Assembly: GCA_963969495.1 (NCBI GenBank)
Contig: OZ018328.1
Coordinates: forward strand, 135,138,345-135,202,344
DNA length: 64,000 nucleotides
Source: Ceratothoa steindachneri
Lineage: Eukaryota; Arthropoda; Malacostraca; Isopoda; Cymothoidae
Direction: 5' to 3'
Below are positions 13,524 to 30,545 of the stretch, one piece after another. The position numbers and the translations under genes were made by a program. Positions within the stretch are counted from its first letter, which is position 1. Each line of letters starts with the position of its first letter. Under the pieces are notes generated by a model. The model had not been told where the DNA came from and ran no database searches. It was given only the letters and a program-made list of their open reading frames with translations.

Positions 13524-13525
<2 letters not shown>
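13160..13525. other. GC-richer flank, possibly LINE 5' leader
   Basis: The part nearest the LINE (13160-13330) is less AT-rich and may be its 5' untranslated region. The rest carries no recognised feature. Confidence 0.35.

Positions 13526-13526
<1 letters not shown>

Positions 13527-13608
<82 letters not shown>
13527..13608. repeat. (AT)n microsatellite
   Basis: Pure AT tract of about 80 bp. Confidence 0.97.
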
Positions 13609-13610
<2 letters not shown>

Positions 13611-13693
13611 GCAAGAAATCATCCAGGAAAATGAAAGGCCCATTCCAAGTATTTCGAACTCAGGCGCTACATTGTGAGTTTCTCACTCATATC

Positions 13694-13722
<29 letters not shown>
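13694..13722. repeat. (AT)n microsatellite
   Basis: Short pure AT tract. Confidence 0.95.
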
Positions 13723-13725
<3 letters not shown>

Positions 13726-14167
13726 ATATCACGGGTATTTGGCAATCTTTTCTTTCATATTATACGCATAATTAAAGCAAGTAATAATGTTGCCCCAATT
13801 TTAGCAATTACATTTCATTATATTTCATGAATAAAAGAATGACATTCGTTTTATGAGAACCAAATCCAGCCATTTCAAATGACAAAAGAACTTCTCCTTT
13901 TCAGCCGTAAATGTCAAGTATAATTTTTTAAAAATGTTAAAAAGCATTGTCAATTAATTATTTATACACTGCTACTTTATCCTTCCCTTTCGGCGAAAAT
14001 TGCCTTTGTCATTACTGATATTACTAGTATTAGCGCAGTATTGATTAGTAATAAATGAAAAATAGTAAGAGATTGTAGATGTGTAAGGCTCCGTGGTTGG
14101 GTTCCTGTAATATCATTGCATTTTTGGAACAAATGTACTCATAGTCTGCAGCTGTCTTTTTTTAATG

Positions 14168-18585
<4,418 letters not shown>

Positions 18586-18595
18586 CTTATTTTGT

Positions 18596-18792
18596 TATTA
18601 ACTTACTTGGAATTAGTATAACTCAAAACCTATTAGAGATTTTTGAGTCCTGCAAAACAAAATAAATTTAACAACTATTTATCTGTTGATTCTGGAAATT
18701 TCATTAAATTCCCTTTTACGGTATTGATACACTAATGGGTTTAGTGGAGGCTATCAAAATTATGTTTGCGCAAGGAAGTAAAATAATGAAAC
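18596..18792 (+). repeat. left terminal inverted repeat of mariner-like element
   Basis: Its reverse complement matches 20091-20300 along its length, with substitutions and a few small gaps. Confidence 0.85.
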
Positions 18793-18864
18793 TTCGAAGT
18801 TAATATCAACAAATATATTTAAATCCATGTTTAACAATAACACCTCTTCATATGGGTAATAGAA

Positions 18865-19882
18865 ATTCATTTTTTAATTTTCTAAGCACCGTTTTCTTCC
18901 ATATGTCCACCATTTTTTTCCAAGCACAGTTACGCCTTTGATCGCATTGATTGAACAACCTTTTGATTAACTTGCGATTTTCCTTAATTCTATTGACTTC
19001 AGGTGTGATAATATCGTTTAACTGGCTGATGCTTTGTGCTGGGGGTCATTCAATTGCATGATTTAGCGCGACAATGCGCTTGTTAAACGTTTCTCTTAGT
19101 TTTGTTCTTACAGCAAGCTGTCTATGAGCTGGTGCGCCGTCCTGAATCCACCAAAGTCTATTGAATCGATTGCCGTAAATCTGGCGGAGCTCCGGGAAGA
19201 TCCTTTCGTGGATCATGCTCAGAGAGGCAGCACCATTCAAGTTATTCTCGTAAAACAATGGGCCGACAAGGTAGCCATTCTCGCATATTCCGATCCACAG
19301 AGACACTTTCTGCTGACAAATACGTGTGTCAAAGTTGAATGCTGGGGGAGGGGGGGGGGGGTCAACCGCGCATACTGCCGAATGTTATGGCTATTTACCT
19401 TTCCATTCATGAAAAAGGCTGCCTCGTCACCAATCCCAATGTTTTTTAAGAAACGAACATGTTTATGGAAAAGCCATTCGACAAATTGTCTACGACGAGG
19501 AAAATCAGTTTCAAGAAGCTGGTTGGTGTCTTGCATGCATCTTATAGGGATGCCATTTTAAGTCATGTTTAATAATGTAGTTAAATGATGACTTTGACAC
19601 TTGAAACCCATTCATTCTGACTGATACATGTGGATTTTGAAGAAGTGTCATCTGAACATTTTCGATATTTTCTGTTATTCTTATACGACCCGAACGACTT
19701 TTGTTCAGATTTAAGCATTTTCCTTCATGTTGGTATTTGTGAAAATTTTTCCCGAATGTGGGCTTACTTCGTGGGTGCCTACCTGGAAAACGTTGTTCCA
19801 ATGAATCTTGTACTTGTTAAATACTGCCAGTCTTAATAAAGTTTGTGACTACAAATACGCGTTGATCCTTTGTTAACTGCAT
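18865..19882 (-). pseudogene. Tc1/mariner-superfamily transposase pseudogene
   Basis: The probable start is the Met at 19882 (MQLTKDQRVFVVTNFIKTGS). This opens the N-terminal helix-turn-helix domain seen in an arthropod transposase group with a DDE_3 catalytic core. The body continues with LKWHPYKMHARHQ, FLKNIGIGDEAAF (first catalytic Asp) and WWIQDGAPAHR (second catalytic Asp), and ends near KNGGHMEE. Damage includes an in-frame stop after TGSI (about 19817), a one-base frame change near 19522, a frame change at a G run (19343-19362), and a stop at Trp in the EWPP motif (about 19045). The segment holding the third catalytic acid (SPDLxPCDFFLWG) is absent and looks deleted. The enzyme would cut and paste the element, but this copy cannot. 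Confidence 0.88.
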
Positions 19883-20090
19883 GATTAAAAAGGTTCTATG
19901 GAAGTAAACCTTTACACAGAAACGTTTGATTTGCTTAGTAAGCAATAATGACGAGACCAAACTACAGCATGGCTCAAAACCCACTGTAAAATGGCCTGGG
20001 CTTTGCTTGAAGAATCGCACAGTGACCTAGGCTACCTAGGCTCCCTACGCTTCTCTTGAAAGTGCGCGGTGGCCTAGCCTTCTTAGGCTT

Positions 20091-20300
20091 CGTTTCATTA
20101 ATTTACTTCCTTGCGCAAACATATTTTTGATAGCCTCCACTAAACCCATTAGTGTATCAAAATCATAGAAGGAAACTTAATGAAATTTATAGAGTCGACA
20201 GATAAATAGTTGGTAAATAAAACACTGTTTGCAAGACCCAAAAGTCTCTAATAGTTTTTGAGTTATACTAATTCAAAGTACGGTTAACTTTTTTCTGGGA
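20091..20300 (-). repeat. right terminal inverted repeat of mariner-like element
   Basis: Inverted partner of 18596-18792. The outer end reads GTTAACTTTTTTCTGGGACA, followed by CCCGG. Confidence 0.85.
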
Positions 20301-20305
20301 CACCC

Positions 20306-20310
<5 letters not shown>

Positions 20311-20376
<66 letters not shown>
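20311..20376. repeat. (AT)n microsatellite
   Basis: AT tract of about 66 bp joined to the transposon's right end. It may be the TA-rich insertion target or a tract expanded from the duplicated TA. Confidence 0.95.
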
Positions 20377-20377
<1 letters not shown>

Positions 20378-20380
<3 letters not shown>

Positions 20381-20745
20381 TTAGGTAAGGGCAATACTAA
20401 GAATTCCTTAATCGTTGAATTCCTCAACCTTCATCAGGAGCGCCACCCATACGACTGGGCAACCATTCATTTCTCTATAGGAGAAATTTCAAGAAATCTT
20501 TTTTAGGAGTTAATGTTTACTTTAACAGAAAACGAGAATGTGATTGTTGTTGCGGCTCTTTACCCATTTAAAAAAAGAACAATAACTTCCTTTCAATTCG
20601 GTTAGCTAAGGGCAAGACCAAGAATTCTTTAATACACTAGAAACGTCTCCTGAATTTCCTCAAACATCTTTTAACAGTAAAAGAGAATGTGGTTATTCTC
20701 GCAATTCTTCGACATCTATTCTTTTAAAAAAATCAAAATAATAGA
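20378..20745. repeat. old direct duplication, ~215-bp unit
   Basis: 20378-20597 and 20598-20745 share, in the same order, GGTTAG(G/C)TAAGGGCAA, CAAGAATTC(C/T)TTAAT, AACAGAAAACGAGAATGTG and a closing TTTAAAAAAA segment. The second copy is shorter by deletions. Nothing coding is recognised in it. Confidence 0.65.
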
Positions 20746-21041
20746 TGACTCATGCTATACATCTAACCGTAGAATGAATTGGTTTTGACAAATTGGGATC
20801 GCCCCTATGAAGTGACCACCAAAGACCCTAGGCTTAAATCGAAGAGAACGCTTGTGGTGAGTGCTTGGAAAAACAATAAGAAGTACCACAAGTACAAATA
20901 AAACAACTGTATGAAAAGTTACAAGCTGAGTGGAGAAAGATAGCGTCAGGATTTTGCGAAAATTTTGTGAAATCCATTGCATAAGGAATTTTAGCTGTAA
21001 TTAAAGAGAAAGTCGATCCAACTAAGTAATAAAATATATAT

Positions 21042-21481
21042 ACCAGGCAATGGCTTCTCCACTGCGCCCTAAAGGCGGGAGCTTGCGTTTCACTACTAGG
21101 ATTAAAATTTAAAATCTAATAAAAAGCATCCATGGTTAAATTTTTATAAATTTTCTGAACTTCGCCCATTATAATAGTATTAAAAAGGAACTCTAAATTA
21201 AATTTCAACCCATTCAAAATATCACGTTACTAAAATATAGTGTTATAGAAGAAGATATATAAAAATACATTTTCTGAACTTCACCATTTGTAAGTCTTTG
21301 GGTATTAAAAAATTCACAGAATTTCGATACTTATATTTTTATAAACTTCACCATTTTGTTTTTTGATATTATAAAAGAATTATTAGAAATAACTTTGATA
21401 AAGAAACATAATCAAAAACAAACTAAGATGAAATCTTTATTCAAATACTCAAAAAATCCCCTTCTTAAATTATAGAGTTAG

Positions 21482-21518
<37 letters not shown>

Positions 21519-21519
21519 A
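21042..21519 (+). repeat. dispersed repeat with (GAT)n tail, copy 1
   Basis: It opens with ACCAGGCAATGGCTTCTCC and ends in about 12 GAT triplets (21482-21519). The whole segment aligns with 31214-31657 in the same orientation. Shared internal marks are GGGAGCTTGCG, CACTACTA, CCATGGTTAAATTTTT, TTCTGAACTTC and TTAGAAATAACT. A microsatellite tail at one end suggests retroposition (a SINE, or the 3' end of a LINE). No A/B box is obvious and no protein is encoded. Confidence 0.8.
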
Positions 21520-21658
21520 ATGAATTCATTTACCACCAATGTCTAATCACATTATATAAATAATCCCACAGGATGATTTATACTTTTGATAAAGAAAATA
21601 ATTATATATATATATATATACAATATCCTTTAAAATTAAGTTTAAGACAGGGATATTG

Positions 21659-22645
21659 TTAATTAATCCTAGCCTGAATGGCCAGGATTTCGTCCTCAAG
21701 GGGATACGCACCACATTGCTTCGAAGAAGCGGCGTGCTGCTCTCCGCAGTTGGCACACTTGGCCACACACGATTTGGACTTATCGTGTGCGGCCTTGGAA
21801 CAACTTATACAGACTTTGGGTAAAACTAACTTTGTACGTCTACAGGAGCGATTCGTAAAGGCCGAAGCGGTGGCAGTAGTAGGACCTCTGCAGCAGTGGC
21901 ACGAATAGCTTCACGCGGTAGCGATACCAGGCACGCGCCGACTTAGAGAGCTTGTCACAGTCGAATGTGATGAAGAGTGTAGGGGCGGGTCTCGAGGCCC
22001 ATCCATGTTTTCTCATCACACGTTTGACTTTGACTGTTCCATGCTCGGCCAGCTCTAAAGTGATGTCATCTATGGAGTAGTTCATGCGTTCCCTCGCCTA
22101 AACTACTCCTTTCACAAAGTTCTTGGTAGAGTGCGACGTGACACTCACCGGTGTACCATCAAGTGACCGAAGAACACTAATCATGGCCGCCTCGGTTGGA
22201 TTCGATACATTCGCCAGAAGGCTCCCGTCAGAAAAATGAAACACCTACCGATCTTGGCTTGGTCGCTTACCGAAACGGCAGCGCACCCATTCCTTCCCGC
22301 GGCTTCCGTGGAGGTAAAGGTGCTCTTATTCGTTTTTGTCTTCCTGTTTCTTTTCTTTTTAGGAGAGGAGAGTAGGGAATGAACCCGCTTCTCTCCTCCG
22401 CTGGAAGGAGGCCTTAGGCCGGATGGACCGGCCTCAGCAAGGTCCTTTTCTGAAATGGAGCAGTTCTTGGCCGCCAAAGGAGCACCAGCCGGGGGAGGGA
22501 GGAGGTTCCACTCCTCTCCTTGGCAATCCTCGGAGACCCGAGGCATTTGAGGAGAAGCTTGCACAGGGGTGGTCTCGGGTTCTTTGCTTGGCACCGAGTC
22601 CGGGTTCGATCCTATGGAAAATCCTACCGTCTGGGGCTGGGTCAC
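21659..22645 (-). pseudogene. LINE ORF1 (Gag-like, CCHC zinc knuckles)
   Basis: The minus-strand start is Met at 22645 (MTQPQTVGFSIGSNPD). The N-terminal 150 residues are low-complexity, Pro/Ser-rich and then basic (SPKKKRNRKTKTNK), typical of a LINE or I/Jockey-type Gag. The middle segment (22085-21840) contains FITFDCDKLSKSARAWYRYR and enters a zinc knuckle, CHRFGLYES. After a one-base frame change (near 21845) the second frame gives SCRRTKLV, VCISCSKAAHDKSK, CANCGEQHAASSKQCGAY and a stop at 21659. These Cys/His spacings are those of RNA-binding Gag knuckles. One more frame change lies between the first two pieces. ORF2 does not follow downstream on the minus strand. Confidence 0.75.
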
Positions 22646-23460
22646 CTCAGGGACCCAGCCTCTTCCCCTAAGACATCACAGATGCCATTCAAGGTAGATT
22701 TTGTCTCGTCTTGTGCCGGCGAACCAGCATGGATCAAGAAACTTGATATGCACGAGCCGACGATTCTGTTATCCCTTGCCCCCTTTAGGTCGTTGGCCCT
22801 ATCGAGCGGCTACCACCTGGAGCAGTCAATTATGAGTTCCCCGCGTGCTTTCTTGGCAGTCCCCTGTGAAACTAAAGGGGGAGAGCTGCCGTTGGTAAAG
22901 GGAGTCGTCCAAGGGCGCCTCCATAAAATGGAGTGAGGGGGATCCCTTGAACCCGTAGGAATAGGAGAGGAGTAAGCCTACTCTCGGGTCAGAGAAGTTT
23001 GAAGGGACCCCTGAGAAAGCACAGGGATGGGGGCCTCCTTTTCTTTAGTGGAACTGCCCGAGACCGGCTTCGACGGTGGCCATGGGGTAGTAAACAGGTT
23101 ATTTGTGAGATTTACATCATTGCATCATCAATATCACGGTATGCAAACGCTAATCTCCTACGCAGTAGCCCGCTCTGCGAGCGGTGAATGCAGGGCCGGC
23201 AAAGCCAGCTGCCACCATTTAAGACCACTCTTCACGCCCAGTGGTCAGGCAGCCTATTGGCATGACAGCTCCACCGTGGGCTGGAGTGTAAAATTGATAG
23301 TCCGTAAAAGGAGAGAAAGGGTATGTGAAGATGGTGAGGATGGGTGTGAGGCAGGTTGTTAAAAACTCCCAACCCCAAACCGAAACTCAGGGTCACGAGG
23401 TCTTTGTCGCCTCCCCCAGCCCCAAATCGGGATAGTTGGGTGAGAGACCTAGTCGGTGTT
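22646..23460 (-). other. GC-rich probable LINE 5' leader
   Basis: This 0.8-kb segment upstream of the Gag-like frame is clearly GC-richer than its surroundings and ends sharply near 23460. Open frames in it on both strands are not recognisable proteins. Position and composition suit the 5' untranslated or promoter region of the same LINE. Confidence 0.45.
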
Positions 23461-23609
23461 TATCCTGGGAAATTAGAGGCCGAGCATAGAAATTTGTGAG
23501 AGAAGTTGTAGGGAAAGTGAAGAATCAGAATAAGAAGACAGGGTATCAGAATGAAGAAGAAGAGGCTAAACTGGGGCCTGATGTGGTGCTGTATCCCTAT
23601 GCGCTGAGA

Positions 23610-24440
23610 CTGGGTGCTGAGCTGTATGAGGATACCGGGTCCGGCAAGTCGAAGAAAACCCACGCCCAGGATGATCAAACAGATGTCAATGAAAGGCCGA
23701 TTTTATAGAGCAAATGGTATTGCACGTCATGTTGCCGAGAACATAAACAAGAATTTGTCTAGCCAGACGGTCTCTTATCAATTGGGCGTGGTTGGACTCA
23801 TGGCTAGCATGTTCTTCTGATAAGAAAATACACATAAATAAAAGAAATAATGGACTAGGTTGGCCTTCAGTACTAAGCATGCCTGCTGAATGCTAAAAAG
23901 TGAGAAAAAATTTCAGCGACAAAAGCAAATTTTTATTTGTTAGAATCGGATGGAAGCAGCCTATAATGCGTCTGCCATATCAAAGATTGAATCCAACCTG
24001 GACCCACAAGGTTATGAAATTTGGAGGTAGCAGCGGTATGGCGTCGACCAAAATAAATACTACGGTATACATAAATCTGCTTCAGGAACATGTTTTCCCT
24101 CTTTCCGAACATCGGGTCTACATAAGCCTATTGTATGTATGACAATAATCAGTGCCACACTGCAAAGACGGTAAAGCAGTTTTGAATGGACAACCTATTG
24201 ATATCATGAACCTACTCTGCACAGAGCCATGAGTTAAACTCTTTTAGAAAACATATGAAAATATTCAGTGACTATGTTATAGCTCGTTAAACGACGAATA
24301 TTGAAAATCTCTGGCGAAGATTGATACAAAAATGGAATAAAATCCCCCTAGAACACCTTATTAAATCAATGAGATTCTGCAGCCGATATGTGCTCAAGTT
24401 ATTCAAAACAATGTTCAACATAATATTCATTAATATTTTA
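23610..24440 (+). pseudogene. Tc1-type transposase relic
   Basis: Decayed plus-strand coding. RKPTPRMIKQMSMKGRF and ARHVAENINKNLSSQTVSYQ (23650-23790) match the second helix-turn-helix region of Tc1 transposases. TKINTTVYINLLQEHVFPL (24050-24110) matches the segment before the second catalytic Asp. DNNQCHTAKTVKQF (24141-24185) is the DNAPCHTAK block. IENLWRRLIQKWNKIPLEH (24302-24360), followed by MRFCSRYV, is the C-terminal helix region. Stops and frame changes occur throughout, and the first catalytic DES segment was not located. No terminal inverted repeats were recognised, so the element's ends are unknown. Confidence 0.8.
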
Positions 24441-27400
24441 TTCAATTATATATGATATACTTATCGTATTTTTCAGTTGTGCCTCCATTGATGCTTACTG
24501 CTCCCTAGTTTTAGACGCATCATTTCTTCATTACTATTCCTTTCCTCATAAATTTCTCTATCCACTGCTAATGAAGTTAAACTTGGACGCAATCAGGGAC
24601 AAATTTTAAGGAATATTCTGTTCAATTTCATTGAAATTGAATGTCTATTTTCCTGAAAATGTAGATTTAGGAATTTTTTTCTCTAGTTTTGGACGGTTAA
24701 GTGGATTTATTTGAAGATTCGATAAAAAAAATGAACAATGTTAACTTGGCTTTCTACTAAAATAAATCATAAAAATCGGGAAGAAAACGGCACTGTTTTA
24801 ATGCGAAATGAAATGATGAATAATCGATTCCACCAGTTCAAGAATGACGGGTATGCTGATGACATTCCCCAAATAAGTTTTGTCTCGCTCGTCTCATCTA
24901 ATCGATACGGTTTGTCACGATCTTTTAATTTATCGCTTTCGATTTTTCTCGGAATTCCACGTAAGAAAAAGTGCGTTTAAACATTATTTAAATCAAGACT
25001 ATTTTCGGATTGGATTCCTTAAGAAATTGATGGAAGCATAGTTAAAATCGTTCCGCAATTACTTGGAATATCAACTTACAAAGTTAATGCTTACATATTA
25101 CAGGAGGATTAATACTTAATACATCTTTCCACAATCTTCTCTCAAGCATTTTTTTTTAATTTAAAATGAATACAATTACATTTACTAGTATTTCCAAAGT
25201 AAATATCGTGCTAGGAATTAATTTACGACCTGATTAGTTTGACTTACTTTCACTAAAAGCCGTAGTTGCTCCCTTTACCTGTATATTTGTTATACACTTC
25301 TGCTCCAAGTGTATTTGGATAGATCTTTAGATAAATTGTTGAAGAAGGAGGAAGGGAAAATGTGTGGAAGATATATAGACACAGATACTCCTACACGCAT
25401 TAAAATGAGGAAGGCACGTAATTCTTGAGCTGTGAGTTGCAGCTTACTAGCTCATACTAGGCCTGACACCTCTTTTCGAGGTATATGCTTCCTTAATATT
25501 CTGGCCATTTTCGAAGATTCGAAATGGGCATCTCTTTGCGTATACAGGAAATAATCTTCTTCGCTTCAATACAGATTCATAACTGTCTAGGCATAATTCA
25601 AATCATAGGGTGGAAAACAGTGCGAAGGTAAATAGAACCAGAAACTCATCTTTACTTTTCTCTATACTTTTTTTACAGACCCCATACACTCGTTGCATAC
25701 CACGGCTTCAACCATGGCATGTTCCCCTCGATAACTTTATTGTCATGGTAATTAGATCGTCACGTCTCGTAGTTCATTCTAAATGACCTCTAAAGACAGG
25801 CACTATGCATTGCTCTCTCTTCGTTTGCCACAACACATTCTAATATTAGATCATTTTAATTCAATTTTCTTAGTCCATTCGTTATTAATACCCGTAGTAC
25901 ACAGAAAAATTCCTACCGACCTCGCAAACACTTTCACCATCCCGTGTTATGACAACATAATTAGTCAAAATCTTTCATTTTTTCAGTTTAAATTATACAG
26001 ATACTTGAAATTATCCTTCTATCTCTTCTTGATATTCACTCATAAACACTACACTTGCATCTCTCAAATCTATATATTTGTTATACACTCAAACTTTCAA
26101 TTCCCTATTGAAATAAAGATTTATTTTTTCACAAAAACAGGAATCAAATAAGATATTTATGCTAGGCGTTGTTTGAAAGCTCTCGTTAAATGGTAATTAA
26201 GGGTACGTACAAATATGTGAAAGATATAGAGCTAGAATATAGAAAAAGCAGACTCCTGTAATATCGTTAATCTATCTCTGTTCCACAACCGGAATAGTTT
26301 TTGCTTGTGAGCGATCAACAAAGAATAAATAAAAAAAAATTGGAAGTGGTAAAGTAACCATAGCTGACAGAATAAAATTATAATGGAAGGGGTAATAGAA
26401 CATTAGATATTTTTCAGATTAATTTTATACATACTATTGTATAAGGTTTCAAATTTATGCCACGAAACATCAAAACATTTGAAATACCATTAAATGTAAG
26501 GTAGCATAATTTAACCATAATTCGAATATGAAATCTATAATAAACATCCCAAGGGAACACTTTCGTAACTAGGAATCAACCTTTTATTTTATTAAATGTT
26601 CCATCGGGAAAGATCTACAGTAAATAAGTTCGAGTCATTGGTACGAACTATTTTCTGAGAATTATTAAAATATTTGCAACTTCTCCTGCTGAGTTCTTGA
26701 GTTGGATAAGATTCTCCTTCTCCTCTCTTTGCTATCTTCTCCTGCCTCTCTCGTCCTTCTTTCCTTCATCATCGATCAACCCAGTCTTTACCTCTTCATT
26801 CAACAAACTATAAATCTCGAGGTTTTATGATTTGACTCAGCAGGAAAGGAATTCAAAGGGGAAAATACGAATAAGACCCGAAACCCAATCAAAAGATATA
26901 CATTTATACGATAAAACGTTTGAAATAAAATATTTTAATATTTTTTTAATAACCCATGTATGTTGATATTAACAGAAACACTGGGATTTTTACAATAAAC
27001 AGTTTCTATTCGGTAATTCTCCCGATAATAATAATATTAATTGGTAGCAGGTTAATTAAGCACGATTTAAACTGGTTTGGATGCATTTTAAATCCACATT
27101 TGGGATCTACAGTTTAACCTGCGATCCAATAAGGCGTCTACACAGCATAAGATATCCGCTATAAAGTCGAAACGGGTCGGGAGCCCATTTAGTGACATGA
27201 CCTACCACAACCGATGTAACTTAACTTCGCTCAAATTGAAATCGATGTTTTTACTTGCTATTTGATAAAATTCATAATGAGAAGAAGAAAAAAAAAACAG
27301 GAGAACTACTATTCCGGACAACACAGGTCCCAACCAAAATGCAACTAACCTTATATAATTAAATCTAGAAAATATGAGAATTCACATGATCTGCTTACTA

Positions 27401-30170
27401 AATCTCCACAGGAAGAAAGTTTTGATCCGAGCCATATTTCCCTAAAAGAGGCTATGGCCGAACGCTCGAATCTGTTGAAAGCAAACAGCTATTAAAGGAA
27501 TAATTAAATTCAGTCTGGTCAGACGCGGCCGTAGGTGCAAGACTACCTCAATCAACAAGCCAGAACTTTCCTCCATCAAATAACCCAAATAAATTCTTAA
27601 GGTGCAAGCAAGCCTTTCTAAGTAGCAAACGAAACTTGCACACACCGACTTGCTCCGTTCTTCATTTAATCTAAGCAATCAATCAGGATTAACATTATTT
27701 CATACCAACACTACTATGACAATGCTGGCCTTTTTCTCACATGAATAAATGGTCTTCGATGGAGGACGTACAGTATAAAAAAAAATGGTATTATTCTTTT
27801 TCTTCGAGCAGTAACAACATAGAGCAAACTATGAGTTACAGAAATAGCATACTTTGAAATCAAAACCCGGCGCACCATCTGACCGCCCAACTAGCCGATT
27901 CACTATCATTTATCGATACATAGACGACCGAATCTTCGTTTGCACCGAGTGCTCGCGCTTACAAAGAGTTAAAACTGGTTACACTCAACGGGGTGTCGAC
28001 ATATGGCTGAGAAAAATCGTACGTATAATTTCAACTGCTTTTATAATTAATTCAATTTTAGACGTTCATTGGATTTCGAGGGGAGGTTTGCGCACTCATC
28101 CCAACACCAACTCGACCTTCTCAACACGAGTTCACGCGGGGTGATTCAAGCTCACAGCTTTTAATTCTTTTGCTCCCATGTACTGGCGTATTTTTTGGAT
28201 GCTTATAAATACTCTTTTGCCTTCTCTCTTTGTTTTAATTACTATTTATTATTTATGGAAGTTGTTTTTACATCTCAACACATTTGATCTCCATAACAAA
28301 ATCCAGTCCAGTCACATTTTACAAAGAAGCTATACACGAATTCTACTTTTGGACGTTGTATGTACATGAACATAGGCTAGAGTTATTCAAGATATTTAAC
28401 AGTTTGCCTTTTACTTCATTATACCGTATGCAATCAGCATTTTTCGAATGATAATTACCTAACAAAGGTATTTACTAATTTCTACCTCTGATTAGGATCC
28501 ATTTTCTGTGCGAAGGATTACAAAAAGAATCAATTTCAAATGGGAAGTAATTTATATGAAAAAATGCTGCATCTTGATTTGCCATAATATAACTTATAAT
28601 AAAAGAGATAGTAGTCATTATAACTAGAATGAAAGCATGAATTACTAATAAAACAATAAAGAAAATTAAAATGACGGGATCAAAAATTGATTAATCATTA
28701 AATCCATGTTAGAACATAATTAATGAACTGTTGAAGCTGCTGCTCAGAAAACTGATTCAAATCATCCTGAATAAAACCACCTAAATTGCTTACGATTGAA
28801 GTCAAATATGAGAAAATGTTGTCTCGTAGACTCATAAGAAAATCATAATTGTTACCAGCAATGGACTCCTTTAACAAAAACAATCTCCATAATAAATATC
28901 AAAAGTAATATAATATAATGTAAAATCAGATACTACTGGTACCGGTATATCACAAGACATTTGAGGTCAATCATGTGTAAACTTTACCTATCAACTGATA
29001 CAAAGTGGTGAAAGTTTATGGCAGGTACTAAATTAGATGTAGGAAATAGCTTTCTGTGACTCACACTAAGATATCGTTTTGAATCTTACAAAACTCCTAC
29101 GATACATAGTTCCTTAAGAAACATCCAACTAGCTCCTTTAGGTGATGGAAATATGTGAACCACAGTAGCAAATTGGCATGCTTCCTTTTTCGTTTCTAAG
29201 AGAATTAATGCTTTTTTACCAGTGAAATACAAATCCTTTCAGGTGTTGGAAAGAGGTGGAGGTAGAAAGGACTGAAGGTATAACCGAATAACTTCTTAAC
29301 GATTTATTATCCCAAGATCACGTTGTAGTTCCACATAAGAGAGGAATTCAATTCGAAGAGTTTATTCTTTCCAAGGAAGGATCTGGAGATAGACTTTCTT
29401 CTGTTATAAAAATATCTTCTATTGCAAAATCACAAAACATATTTAGCCTCCGTTTTAGATCAAAACTAAAATTTTATGGATTGATTAGAAGAGAGGAATT
29501 ATCATCTCTAACTGAATAAAGAAGAGTTAAAACAAAGAAATATGGACTATATGCTGAATAGCGATGAAGGTACAATCACAAACTTGAGATAATATATTCT
29601 ATACAATATTCAGGTGCAATGATTTGATGGGACTCGTACTTTCTTACGAATGTAATCAAATCATAATATAATTTATACATGAGCATTATAACTTATTTCT
29701 ATATACGAGAGTGAGTTTTACGCTGTGCGAGGTGTTTGTCGACCGCGTAAAGCAGGATGGAGACCCACTTCATCGCGATTGCATTTTGAATCATTCACGA
29801 ATGACTTCAGAATATCCACAGCTTGATAGCATTAAATATCATTTCTGTCTCATATTCTTATTATCATAAGATATAATACTTATTATTTAATCATATTCTG
29901 CACTTACATTAATGTTTCATTTAACCTGATTGATTAGCCATTGTATCTTTTCGGATAAGTCTGATGATTCCGAACTTTTGTAAACCTAATTTTGTTTTTA
30001 AATTTAGAGCTTCATTCGTTTGCACCTACGCAACTCCTAATGGACTCGCCCATGGTAGTAAAAAAAGTATCCCCCCCTTCGCTTAAAAAGTGGTTGATTG
30101 TTAATGAGTATTTGAAAGAAAAAGTGCTGACTGAGGAATAAGTGGATAGTATTGTGTATGTAGGGTTTTT
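24441..30170. other. non-genic stretch
   Basis: Nearly 6 kb without a recognisable element. The frames at 25783-26151, 27442-27678, 27854-28144 and 28698-28883 have no family signature. The one at 27854-28144 has a less AT-biased composition than its surroundings and could be a decayed exon or element, but I cannot name it. Confidence 0.45.
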
Positions 30171-30179
30171 TTTGTGAAG

Positions 30180-30545
30180 GGGCGTGTTTGGAGGGGCTTC
30201 TGAACTCTTGAGAGAATGAGATGCTATAACGCATAGCATCTCTTTGCTCTAAGGAGCCAAATGTCAGCAACAACATAGCGGGAGGCTTTGTTTTGATATG
30301 GTATAGAGTATTATTGGCGCTGATGATCGGCGACCACACTTTGAAGAATTGTGGTAGATGTTGAAGGTAAAAGTAGTTCAAGTAGGGAGTTTGGTTAGTG
30401 CAGTTGGGGAGGGTGGCGAATCTATACTCTATATCAAGCTTTTTATTTATCCGTGGGGACCACCTCCTGCTTAACCTGGGATTCGAACTATGGTGCTTTA
30501 CAGCGTATGACAGCAATCGAGACATTGACCCAAATCAGACTGCAT
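30180..30545 (-). repeat. probable tRNA-derived SINE
   Basis: On the minus strand, GTCAATGTCTCGATTGCTGT is followed 41 bases later by a good B box, GTTCGAATCCC (plus-strand 30479-30489), at a tRNA-like distance. About 300 bp of less AT-rich, CT-rich body then runs toward 30180. A 162-codon frame lies across it (30525-30037) but matches nothing I know. No target duplication was identified. Confidence 0.45.

Larger units (their letters stand above)
18590..20310 (-). mobile_element. mariner-related DNA transposon with ~200-bp terminal inverted repeats
   Basis: The left (18596-18792) and right (20091-20300) ends are long inverted copies of each other. Shared words include CACTAATGGGTTTAGTGGAG, TTTGCGCAAGGAAGTAAA and AACTATTTATCTGT. 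They flank a minus-strand transposase pseudogene. The right end finishes with CTGGGACACCCGG, then TATA leading into an (AT)n tract, consistent with TA target-site insertion. The left extreme (18541-18590) does not match the right terminus and may be eroded. Such long inverted repeats are unusual for Tc1/mariner elements, which often have about 30 bp. Confidence 0.85.

Noticed and set aside
19124..19561. 145-codon plus-strand frame
   Set aside because: Shadow of the minus-strand transposase pseudogene, which has clear catalytic motifs.
22423..23362. Plus-strand frames of 62-138 codons in the GC-rich block
   Set aside because: They lie opposite the minus-strand Gag-like ORF1 and its leader. 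GC-rich composition lowers stop frequency, and no plus-strand protein family is recognisable.
30037..30525. 162-codon minus-strand frame as a host gene
   Set aside because: It starts inside a SINE-like head with a B box, has no recognisable domain and ends in CT/GA-rich low-complexity sequence.
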